From Ambrosia x helenae (lineage: Eukaryota; Streptophyta; Magnoliopsida; Asterales; Asteraceae), in contig CM061231.1 of assembly GCA_030844895.1 (NCBI GenBank), positions 92,407,084 through 92,471,083 of the forward strand: 64,000 bases of DNA, given 5' to 3'. The notes beneath the pieces are model-generated. The model made no database searches. It worked only from the letters and a program-made list of their open reading frames with translations, and was not told the DNA's origin. This document shows positions 49,874 through 60,900 of this stretch, piece by piece. Each line of letters opens with the position of its first letter. The stretch's first letter is position 1. A program made the translations under genes and the position numbers.

Positions 49874-51696
49874 TCTATACTATATTATAATGCATGAGGG
49901 AGAGGTAGTTTAAGATAATCAAAAGTTAAGAACTTTATTTTCATTAATAACCTTAAAATGGGGGTAAATAGTTTTTCAAATACTTTTACACTTTAGTACC
50001 TCATTTTAATTACTTTAATTCCCTTATTTTTAGTTAGTAGTTACATTTTTCTCCCATTTCCCTACAAAATTATAATTCATTTATTTAACCCTATTATAAC
50101 TTTTAAACGATTATGTTTTACAAACATTCGAAAATACCGTTACGACGTGCTCATTTTTGTCGATGTCTCGATGTTTGTCTTAGTCAATATCGACGTGTAG
50201 ATTGAAATGTATAAGAAAGAAATATGTTATGTACAAGTGATTATTGCATTGCATGTTTAACTGAAAGAATCCAAATTTCATGTACAACGAAATGTTTTTT
50301 AGCTAAAATTTTAAAAGATGTAACTAATATTGTTATAAGGTACATTCCATTAATGCAGGAGTAAATATAAAAGCAGCTAATGCGTTGTTTTAGGAGAAAA
50401 TATTATAAAGCTTAACATTAAATTAAAAAACTAAAATGTAGGTGAAATTTGGATTACAGTTCAACATAATTTGGACGCAATGAAAGAACTTATGCATGTT
50501 TATTGTTAACATGGATGTTGAATCATAACAACATGTCATGACCAAGTAAAAATCAAAATCGTAAAATTGAATTTGGTTCTAAACACTGTTCCACCCAATA
50601 ATGAATAAGCCAATAGCCACACAAGCGTCTAAGGTTGTATTTATTAATGTTTACTTTTTAATATTAACATGGTTGTTATTTTATGTGGTATATTGTATGT
50701 GTTTTATTGTAGGATAATAGTGTTGAGATTATTTTTTTGGTGCAATGTTTAGTCCCTACAAATATGATCTTCAATGTGAATTTAGTGAAGAGGTAATATC
50801 AATATTTATCTCATCTTCTGTTAACCTATGTATTAAATATTTTTAATTTTTTAAGGATCGGATGCATGAAATTAATAGGCAGAGATCTAAGAGGCTTCTT
50901 GAATGGAAATGGAGTCATGTTATTGTCTAGACAGTTCTGACGAAAATGACAAAGAAGATGTATTTCATGATACTACAGATTCAAGCACTAAACTGAAACA
51001 TCCATTTAATATACTTTGGCTGTCAATTCAGAAGCGCAACAGATTTCATGCGGTTTAATATTATAAGTTTCTTTAAAAGTTGTGTTATTTTTAGTATCGT
51101 ATTTTATTTTGTTTATTCTAGTAACTTTTCATTTAATTTAGTCAGTTATGATATGATTTTTCTTCATTTTAATTATCATGTTGACTTTTCTAATCAACAA
51201 CAGGAAAATGAAAATATATATGTCCATTGAAAATGTTAAAGATGGATTGGAAGCAAAAATTTGTTGTAGATTTTGGTTATTGAAATAAATCCCATCCATC
51301 ATTTAAAAGATGTAATAATCAAACATGAAGATATACAAGAAATTCCAAGGATCGCTCTTGATGACGAATGGTGGGCAGGCAATATAGATAAGATCATGCA
51401 GATTTGGAAGCCGTGTGACTAAATTGATATCGTGATTCAAGTAGGGCATGGTTGAGCTTTTAGTTTACAACTTTTATGTTTATTAATACTTAGTGTTCCT
51501 TTCGTATGTTACTTTATTTTCTCAAATGTTTCTTGAAGTACTTTATAATTTAAATGTTAAATGTTTTAGTTACTATACGTGTGTAACGCTTATGACGTAT
51601 ATCCACCGCAATGATGCTATAGTAAATATTATACGAATTTGAAATAAGTACCATAATGCAAAGTATCACTCCCGCTGCATCGCGCGGGTTTGCTAG
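49874..51696 (+). mobile_element. Non-autonomous Helitron with possible captured exons
   Basis: The 5' end TCTATACTATATTATAATGC follows a host A. The 3' end has the hairpin CCCGC-TGCATCGC-GCGGG, then TTTG, then CTAG, and a host T at 51697. No target duplication, as expected. No Rep/helicase is present. The interior (about 50740-51420) has exon-like pieces: MFSPYKYDLQCEFSEE, then a GT...AG gap, then DRMHEINRQRSKRLLEWKWSHVIV, and later IPRIALDDEWWAGNIDKIMQ. These look like a captured host gene that I do not recognise, now with stops. Confidence 0.8.
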
Positions 51697-53122
51697 TAAT
51701 ATAACCTAATACATCTAAGAACCTAAAATGACCTACAGTCTATGCGTAAAACAACACCTAACAATTTATTCATTATTTCCAGTTAGATACTCTTAATCAA
51801 CAATCAAGCGAAACAAATGACAAAATTGCAAAAACAAGCATAACATATAAACAAAAATAGCACAAATTTGCTAACTTGTTTCATGTTGCTTTACAAGATT
51901 GCATGTACTAAAACTAAACACGAATCACGCATAGTAAACTATTAAAATAACAGTAATATATCACCTAGAAATGGAGGCAAATAGCGTCTATCTTGATTGG
52001 TTGCTTCTAATGCGTAGTAAACTCACATATCTCTTAAAACCTTAATCACAAAATAAGAAGCGAAATCGAATCAAGGAACAGAATTCATAAAAAAATGTAA
52101 CACAATAAAGTACAAAAGAAAATTAATCACATATGTATGTATAATGATTCAAGGATTAACAATTACATACCACTGAGAGAAGAAGAGGAATATGTAAACT
52201 GTAATCGAAGTGTGTAAAATTGGAAGAAAAAGAAGGTTGTTATGGTTAAGGCAAGAAGAAGCCGATTGGGATTCACATGAATTAAACTTCAAATTCAATG
52301 TATCCCATTGAATGCTCTAAATGTGAATATTAATTGTGTATGTTGAAGAATGTAAAATGAGAAGCAGGGAATGTGAAAGGAGGAATGAAATATTTAGTTT
52401 TAACTAAATGACCCACATAAATTTACCACAATAACCTTATACCCATTTCAAATAAGCTTTCTTCTCTTGTATATATTGCTTAAAAATTGTACATATGACA
52501 AAATTACAATGTTGTACATCCGGTTTCTTTAATAATGTTATATAGTTAGGTAGCTAAAGTTTGTATTCTTGTAGAAACAAATTAATAATTATAGTTATTA
52601 TTGTCCATACAATATCTTTATCTCATGTTACCATCAAGAAGACTTTAACTTTTCAAAGATGTTAGATCATGTAAGTACGGAATTGAACCACACTATATGC
52701 AGAACGATGGGAAGGGGACCGTTCAATTAAAACGACATATGATATAAAATAGCAATAATTTATTAAACAAAATCTAACACCAAGTATTGTACCACTCACG
52801 ATAACACGAGGGTGATGGGTCAAAGTCACTTAAGGTGGTAAAATGAACGGGTTGGGTGATTGATAAGGGTAAGGTCGTTATTAGTACCAACTATATTAGG
52901 TTTGGGTAATGCCAAAGCATCAAGTCATTACTAATACGGAATACCTTCTAAATTATGAAGAAATTAAGACTTTCCAAGATCTTAACCAACTTGCCATCAC
53001 TTTGAAACAATTTTAAACCTAACTTTAGATCAAAAATACCAAACATGTATCATTATTATTTAAATCATTTAATTTAGTAGACCTAATTCAAGTTATGCGA
53101 TAATATACGAAAATTGATCCTA
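51697..53122. other. Intergenic, no gene seen
   Basis: AT-rich sequence between the Helitron and the LINE, with no supported gene. It ends with one copy of the LINE target duplication (53109-53122). Confidence 0.6.
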
Positions 53123-54052
53123 GCTATGCAATAATATAAAGTTTTGGATTGACCCTTGGGTTAAAGACGTGCCGTTGCGGGTGATGTTTCCTAATATTTT
53201 TCGGTTAGCAGTAGACAAATGGTGCTTTGTACAGGACCGGCTACAAGGGGTTTCGGAGCCGGCTGTGGTTTCTTGGAACTGGTCTAATTATCCGTCAACT
53301 GACATTGAAGTCCACGAGCTACTGGAGTGCCATCGCATCATCGCAGTTGTTCGTAAATCGGAGAAAAGGGATGGATGGGTTTGGAATAAGGAGGGACCGG
53401 TGGAGTTCTCTGTGAAGGAAACTAAGAAATGGCTTTTATCGGAGGCTCCGAGGAATAATGTCAACGTGTTTAAGTGGAGTACGTGGATTCTGAATAACTG
53501 TAACTTGTTTATGTGGAGGGTGAACATGGATAGAATTCCGACTAAGGTGGCTCTTGCGAAGAGGAACATCTTTTTCGGTGATAATAATTGTGTTTTATGC
53601 AGCGATTCAGAAGAGAGCACGGAACACTTGTTCACGGCTTGTGCTATTGCGAATGGAGTTTGGGACGCCATCTGCTCGTGGTGCAACATCCCAAAGAGTT
53701 TCCTTTTTTCTGTTGGTGATGTTATTGATTTGGCTAAGAAGGTGAACGGGTCGATTAACAAGAAGCAAGTGATCTATGGTTTGGTGATTTTGACTTGTTG
53801 ATGTCTTTGGAAATCCAGGAACGAGAAACAATTCAACAACATGGAGGTCAACGTCACGAAGATTGTATTAGATGTTAAATCCTTGGGTTATTTGTGGTAT
53901 AGGAGTCGATTTAAAGGGGGTATGGTAGATTGGAAACGTTGGAACTCTTGTTGTATTGATGTGATGTAATCCGTGTGGGTCCCTCCGTCTTGGAGTGGCT
54001 CCTCGGTTTTGTGTTTAATGAAGTTTATCTTTCAAAAAAATATATATATAAG
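53123..54052 (+). mobile_element. 5'-truncated LINE with zf-RVT domain
   Basis: Only the C-terminal end of the LINE polyprotein remains: KFWIDPWVKDVPLRVMFPN, then the zinc-binding RT-associated domain (WKSTWILN-type helix, FMWRVNMDRIPTKVALAKRN, CVLCSDSEESTEHLFTAC). A TGA at 53799-53801 replaces the usual Trp before CLWKSRNEKQFN, and the frame then runs to TAA at 53967. A tail of A7 and (TA)n follows. A 14-bp target duplication with one mismatch flanks it (GAAAATTGATCCTA at 53109-53122, GAAAATTAATCCTA at 54053-54066). It is dead on arrival. Confidence 0.9.
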
Positions 54053-54360
54053 GAAAATTAATCCTAATTAATTTCAACATCATTGTCATTTTATGTTATG
54101 TATTTATGTAAAACATATGCTAATACATATTTTATGGGATATATATGTTAATCTATGCTAAATTTTAAGTTTTCAACGTAATATGTGGATGTGTAAAGTG
54201 TACACAAAGTAGGCTTGAAAAGAGATTAGGCCCTCAAAAAGTCTAAATATATATAAGGGCCTAAAACAATTTAAAAATGACTTAGGGATTTCAACAAGAG
54301 ATTTTTTTTTTCAATTATACAGTTTTGTGGGTTTTATCGGGCTTTATATCTATATTTATA

Positions 54361-54395
54361 CTAGTGGGAATGCCCGCGCGTTGCGGCGGGTGCGT
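54361..54395 (-). mobile_element. Helitron 3' terminus, minus strand
   Basis: Minus-strand CCCGCCGCAACGCGCGGG hairpin, eight bases, then CTAG with a host T next. The 5' end was not found between here and 55437, and may lie beyond the inserted chromovirus, outside the window. Confidence 0.65.
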
Positions 54396-54766
54396 TTGTT
54401 TTGTTGCCTTTGTTGTGCTTGTTGGGATCCATATTGAGAAAGATTATAATTTAAGAACCTGTACCTAGACCAAGAAGCTACAATTATCTTAAAACTATTG
54501 GATACAAGAGTTACAAAGCTCTCTTTGTATACAAAAAATGAAACAAGTAAAGTTCACAGAGTACATATGTATCTTCAATAAAACAGCCAAACAAGGTAAA
54601 ATAGAAAAGGGAAAAAAGGGATTGAGACTATGATCCAAACTGTAACATCTGTTAGCAACAATATAAGCTTCAAAAGAGAGCTTTTACATTACCAAACTCA
54701 GAACACTGCATTTACGTTGTTATTTCCTCTTCTTTCATCTATAAAAGAACGGCCTTTTGTCGTTTC

Positions 54767-55437
54767 CTAATTGGTGTCTTTGCGCGGCGATGGTCTTGTA
54801 GTTTTCTCCTTTTGCCCACCACCATTGTAGCCTTGATGCCTACATGCTTCGCACGTTACATCCTCCATATGTGCATTTATAGTAACTGCTGCACATTTCA
54901 AAACTTCATATAAGAACAAAACCCATTTTGCTAACCGTGTATGGCATACATGACCTAATCAGGTAAGGTAATCGGTCCAAGCAAATATGGACAAATTTTA
55001 AATCTTTTAAGCGGGTAATGGGTAATACGCGATTAGGCAAATGTCCTTGACTCCATATTTTGCCATGAGCAAATTTTAAATGTTTGACCCGTTTATTTAA
55101 GTAACCACAAAAATGTTGATCTAAAAAACTCACAAGGATATAATAGTCTACTTGGCGGCCTTTGTGATGGACCATTGAAACTCTGTAACACCAATTCAGG
55201 TTACTTAAAGAATTAAGAAAGTAATTAGCAATTGGGAATGCATTTTATAAATTTTATAACAGATTTAGATCTCTACTCACTTGCAAATGTGCCACTCATA
55301 TGGAGAACCGTAACTATCCATTCCATTTTGATGCTCCAATTTCAAAGTAACCTACATCCCAAAATGTGAATATAATAAATAAATGAAATACAAATAAAAC
55401 CATGATTGTAAAAATTGTGTACCTCAACGGCATCAGG
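54767..55437 (-). pseudogene. Four exons of an unidentified gene, cut by the chromovirus
   Basis: Minus-strand exon-like pieces with GT-AG borders. 55437-55423 encodes PDAVE; 55351-55281 encodes VTLKLEHQNGMDSYGSPYEWHIC; an exon of about 50 nt from 55184 encodes KVSMVHHKGRQVDYYI; 54888-54767 encodes TINAHMEDVTCEACRHQGYN and more, to TAG at 54767-54769. Phases join across the first two introns. The last piece has a CxxC motif and a basic tail. I do not recognise the protein. The exons share orientation with the Helitron 3' terminus at 54361, so capture by that Helitron is likely. The 5' side is cut at 55437 by the LTR element. Confidence 0.5.
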
Positions 55438-57003
55438 TGTAACACCCCAACCGATGGCGGAAACATCGGGGTGCCACGTATTGATGATTGTTTTCAGTAG
55501 CACATGGTATAATATAAATTTTAAATAATTTATTCAAACATAATATCCAAAAATGTGAAATAATGTCTAAGAATTCAAATACATAACATCAAATAGCAAC
55601 TTCAAAAACTTCAAATAACTTCAAGTAAAATCCTCATGCTAACTCAAGCCTCAGCTTCATTGTTACCTGAAACATGTTAATTTTGAAAGTATTTTGGGTC
55701 AACATAAGTTGGTGAGAATTACATAGGTTTTTGATGATAAAATGAATAAAATGTTATGCAATTCATGTGCCATGTTAATCTAGCCCATATGTGAGAACAT
55801 AATAGAAATAAATCGAGTGCATAATCAACCCTGTTGACTGTTATAAAATGATACATACCATACACTTATGGTCCCAATGAATATGTTATGCGATAACAAA
55901 CACCCACGTAACCTTGGTAGGAGGCACGTATCCGGGTGGGATTGTCAGTCCAATAGATCTATCAATGTATACCGTCGGCTGATCAATGTTAATGATTATG
56001 CTAGAATGGTGCTTACTCTAATCATGCTCAAGACATAATGCAACATAGAAAACACATAGACACATTGATGATTGAATTGCAATGAAAATGTTATAACATG
56101 TTTCACCCCAAAAATGGTGATAAATAAAAGGGGCTATGTAAACTCACCTTAGCAAATGTTAACTTGTTGAAAAGATATGATAATTGTGTTGCCCAAAGTG
56201 ATTTCCAAATATCACCCTATAATAAGGTAATATGTAATAAGTCTAAGTCTAATTAACTAATATGTGTATCCTAGGGTTTCGATTTGGGGATAATCAATTG
56301 TTGAAATTTAAATTAAAATGCATAATTAATAAAGGAAAATTGGATAATTAATGAAAGATAGTCTTTTTATAAAATTTGGATTTTGAGTGAGCACATTAAA
56401 GTGTTTGAAGCAATAAAATAATTTTTATAAAATTATTTTATTTAAAATAGATTTTTAAATCTATTTATTTATAAATAGCCAATTATTAACTTTAATATTC
56501 AAAAATACTAAAATTAATGAATTCTTATTTTAAAAATCATATTTCTGTTCTAAATGATTAAAAATAATTTGTATAAAATTTTGGTGCAAAAATGATGAAA
56601 ATTGGATTTATTATGAATTAATTATGATTAAATCTAACAAAAATTGATTAAAAATATAAAATAAATGATTTTACTGATTTAAAAATTATTTCAGTAAAGG
56701 TTGACTTTATAAAAAGTCAGGATAAATTTTGGAGAATTTAAATAAATTGTTTTGATATATAAATGAATTTTTATAAATATAATAGTATAAAAATGATTTA
56801 ATTATTATAAATATTAAATAAATGAATTTCTGAAAAATAAAAATTACAAATAAAACTTTTATATCAGATTAAACAATTATAATTTTTTTAGAATTTATAA
56901 AATAGTTTTGATATTTTAATTTGAATTTAAAAGATAAAAAGGTTTTAATATATATATAATTGTTTGTTTTTAAAAAGAAATAAAGAAAAGAAAAGAATGG
57001 AAC

Positions 57004-57078
57004 AAAAACCGGTCAGAGCCGGGACTCGAACCCGGGTGACCTCAGTGGGGAACCAGGATCACAACCACTTGGCCTAGG
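57004..57078 (-). other. tRNA-like Pol III module in the chromovirus LTR (sense)
   Basis: On the minus strand: A-box-like TAGGCCAAGTGG (57076-57065), B-box GGTTCGAGTCC (57032-57022), then TTTTT (57009-57005) and more T-runs. Same direction as the element. Confidence 0.55.
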
Positions 57079-57685
57079 CCGGTGGTTGTGATGTTTCTGG
57101 TTTGGTTTTAATTAAATACACGATGCAGCAACAGGTTTATCCCCAATTAAAGATCGACGAACCCTAGAATTTTCAATTGAATGATTCAGGCAACTATAGC
57201 CCGATTAATGTTAGGGCTATTGTTGCCTGAATGCCGATGAATAAACCCCACAAACAAACAAGGACTCACAGTGTAGGATTGATGTATTATCTTCGGGTCA
57301 AAGATAAAGTCAAACAACGAGCTCGCTAATCAAATTCAGAATATAATTGAGAGAATTGGAGGTTGAGAGAGTGTTGTGAGCGAGTTGTTAAGCTACGGAA
57401 TGCATCAATTTATACTGTGGATTAGGGTTTAAGTTAATTGGAAGGTTTGACTTATAATTGAATACATACGCGTCAAATTGGTTAATAGGTCAACGATTTG
57501 GTGTCAATGACGTGTAATCGTGTTGTATTGGGCCGGTTATTACCTAAATTTACCAAAGATAGGATAATTACGCGTAAAATCAATGGATTGATCATCAAGG
57601 AATCCCACAGTTGACTTTCCTTGTCAACTGTGAGGATTCAGTATGCGTATAAGATTAATATGTATCCGGGTTTATCACAAGGAAA

Positions 57686-57772
57686 TGGCTAGCCCAGTTG
57701 GTTGTGCACATGAGTATGTTTGGCCCGGCCTTTGGCGCGGGTTCGATTCCCGGCCAAGGCTATTATTTTTTT
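57686..57772 (+). other. tRNA-like Pol III module in the chromovirus LTR (antisense)
   Basis: A-box TAGCCCAGTTGG (57690-57701), B-box GGTTCGATTCC (57740-57750) inside a CGGG/CCCG stem, then TTTTTTT at about 57766. Antisense to the element. Confidence 0.55.
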
Positions 57773-57943
57773 GATATATTTAAACAACTACACACATATA
57801 TATAATATTATATATAGTATTAGGGTTCCATAATCGCGACAAAAATAATAAATGCGAAGATAAATACGAAAACTTGACGTTTTATTAATGTCGATGCGTA
57901 ACGTACAAGTATTTAATGCGAAATGTTACAGTCTCCCCTACTT

Positions 57944-60900
57944 TTAGGAACTTCGTCCCGAAGTTGGAGTTGGAGAGTCTGGTGGGAAAAGATGTGGATA
58001 CTTCGACTTCATCTGGTCCTTACGTTCCCAAGTGAACTCTGGGCCTCGTTTAGATTCCCAACGAACCTTAACTATCGGAATACGACTGCGCTTGAGTTTC
58101 TTGACTCCAGTGTCAACAATCTCGACGGGCTTCTCGATAATATGCATGCTTTCATCAATTTGCACATCCTCAAGAGGAACATGAAGGTTCTCATCTGCTA
58201 AGCATTTCTTGAGATTCGAAACATGGAAGGTCGGATGAACATTGCTTAGCTCAGGTGGAAGATCAAGCTTGTAAGCCACTTTTCCAACTCTGTCAAGAAT
58301 TTTGAAGGGGCCTACGTAACGAGGAGCTAGTTTTCCCTTTCTACCGAAACGAATAACTCCTTTCCAAGGGGATACCTTAAGTAGCACAAGGTCCCCAACT
58401 TGAAATTCCAAGGGTTTACGACGTTTATCAGCATAACTCTTTTGGCGACTTCTAGCCTTGAGAAGATTATCCTGAATAAGCTGGATTTTGTCTGTGGTTT
58501 CCTGGATTAGTTCGGGTCCAGTAATACGAGCTTCACCAACCTCAGTCCAACAGACAGGTGAACGACATTTCCGACCATAGAGTGCCTCAAAAGGAGCCAT
58601 GTTAATGCTGGCGTGATAACTGTTGTTGTATGAAAACTCAACCAAAGGAAGATGAGAATCCCATGCGCCACCAAAATCGATGACACAAGCCCTGAGCATG
58701 TCCTCAAGTGTCTGGATGGTTCGTTCAGTCTGACCATCCGTTTGAGGGTGATAAGCAGTGCTCAGGTTCAACTTAGTACCCAAAGCATCTTGTAGAGATC
58801 CCCAAAAGTGAGAGGTGAAACGACCGTCGCGATTAGAAATAATGTCCAAAGGTATACCGTGACGACATACGATTTCACTTACGTACATCTTTGCCAACCT
58901 TTCCACAGAATACTTCTCACGAATAGGTAGAAAGTGAGCTGACTTGGTCAAACGATCGACGATTACCCAAATACTGTCAAAACCTTTGGGTGTGCGAGGG
59001 AGTTTGGTGATGAAATCCATAGCTATGCTCTCCCATTTCCAGACAGGAATCTCTAGTTGTTCAAGCATACCAGATGGTCGTTGATGTTCAGCCTTAACCT
59101 TGGAGCAAGTGAGGCATTTTGCAACGAAAAGAGCAATGTCTTTCTTCATACCAGGCCACCAATAAGAATAACGAAGATCTTGGTACATCTTGTCAGCTCC
59201 AGGATGAATAGAGTAACGAGACTTATGAGCCTCGTTCATGAGAAAAGTACGAAGATCATCACGGTCGGGAATCCACAGTCGGTTAAGGAAATAAAGGAGA
59301 CCATCGGGTTTGGTTTCAAGTTGAGTTTCAGCACCACAAGACATTTCATCGTACATGTTACCTTGGGTGACTGATGTGTGTTGAGCCTGGAGAATGCGAT
59401 CTTGAAGATCAGTACGAACTCTCGCACATTGGAGTTTGACACGCTCTTTACGACTAAGTGCGTCAGCCACAACATTCGCCTTGCCAGGATGGTAGCGAAT
59501 TTCGCAATCATAGTCGTTAAGTAATTCAACCCAACGTCGTTGCCTCATGTTAAGATTCTTTTGATCGAAGACATGTTGGAGACTTTTGTGGTCCGTGAAC
59601 ACCACACATTTGGTCCCATACAGATAATGTCTCCAAATCTTGAGTGCAAAGACAACAGCGCCCAATTCAAGATCATGTGTGGTATAATTTTTCTCGTGAG
59701 TCTTGAGTTGTCGAGACGCATAAGCAATAACCTTTCCTCGTTGCATGAGAACACAACCAAGACCTTGGTTCGATGCATCACAGTAGACCACGAAATCATC
59801 ATTACCGTCAGGTAGAGACAAGATAGGAGCTTCACAGAGTTTCAGCTTAAGAGTTTCGAATGCTTCCTCTTGCTTAGGTCCCCACTCATAGGTTTTACCC
59901 TTGTGAGTTAAGGTAGTGAGAGGAACAGCGATCTTGGAGAAATTGGCGATGAATCGACGATAATAACCAGCCAACCCCAGAAAAGAACGGACTTCCGTTG
60001 GAGTGGTAGGAACACTCCAATTCTTCACAGCTTCGATCTTTGCAGGATCAACATGAATTCCGTTCATATCAATGACATGTCCCAAAAATTGAACTTCCTT
60101 AAGCCAAAATTCACATTTTGAGAACTTGGCGTACAGTTGTTCTTTCTTTAGGAGACTCAAGATAGAGTGAAGATGTTGCTCGTGATCGGATTTTGATTTA
60201 GAGTAAATCAAAATATCATCGATGAAAACGATCACGAATTTGTCGAGATAGGGTCTACAAACCCGATTCATCAAATCCATAAATACTGCGGGAGCATTGG
60301 TCAACCCAAAAGGCATAACCATGAATTCATAGTGACCGTAGCGAGTGCGAAAAGCCGTCTTGGGAATATCTTCATCGTGGACTCTAAGCTGATGATAACC
60401 AGAACGGAGATCAATCTTCGAGAAGTGGGTTGCTCCTTGAAGTTGATCGAAGAGATCGTCAATCCTAGGGAGTGGATAACGATTCTTGATGGTGAGTTTG
60501 TTGAGTTCACGGTAGTCAATACACATCCGAAGAGAACCATCCTTCTTTTTAACGAATAAGACAGGGGCTCCCCATGGAGAAGAACTAGGGCGAATGAACC
60601 CTTTATCAGAAAGTTCCTGTAATTGACTAGCAAGTTCTTGCATCTCAGAGGGTGCAAGACGATAAGGAGCTTTAGCTATCGGATTAGCACCAGGAACAAG
60701 ATCAATACGAAACTCCACTTGTCGAGCAGGAGGCAAACCAGGTAAATCCTCTGGAAAGACTTCAGGATAGTCTCGAATAATAGGAATGTCTTGGATACTT
60801 TTGCCTTTGTCCTTCTTCTCTATCACGTTAGCTAAGAAGGCTGTATACCCCTTTCGTAAGTACTTTTGGGCAGTAGTACAAGACATAAGCTTAAGCTCAC

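Larger units (their letters stand above)
55438..57930 (-). repeat. 3' LTR of the chromovirus
   Basis: 2493 bp. In the sense direction it begins TGTAACATTTCGC and ends with GTTGGGGTGTTACA, the same end as elements 2 and 3. It carries two tRNA-like modules and a very AT-rich block (56300-56950). Confidence 0.95.
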
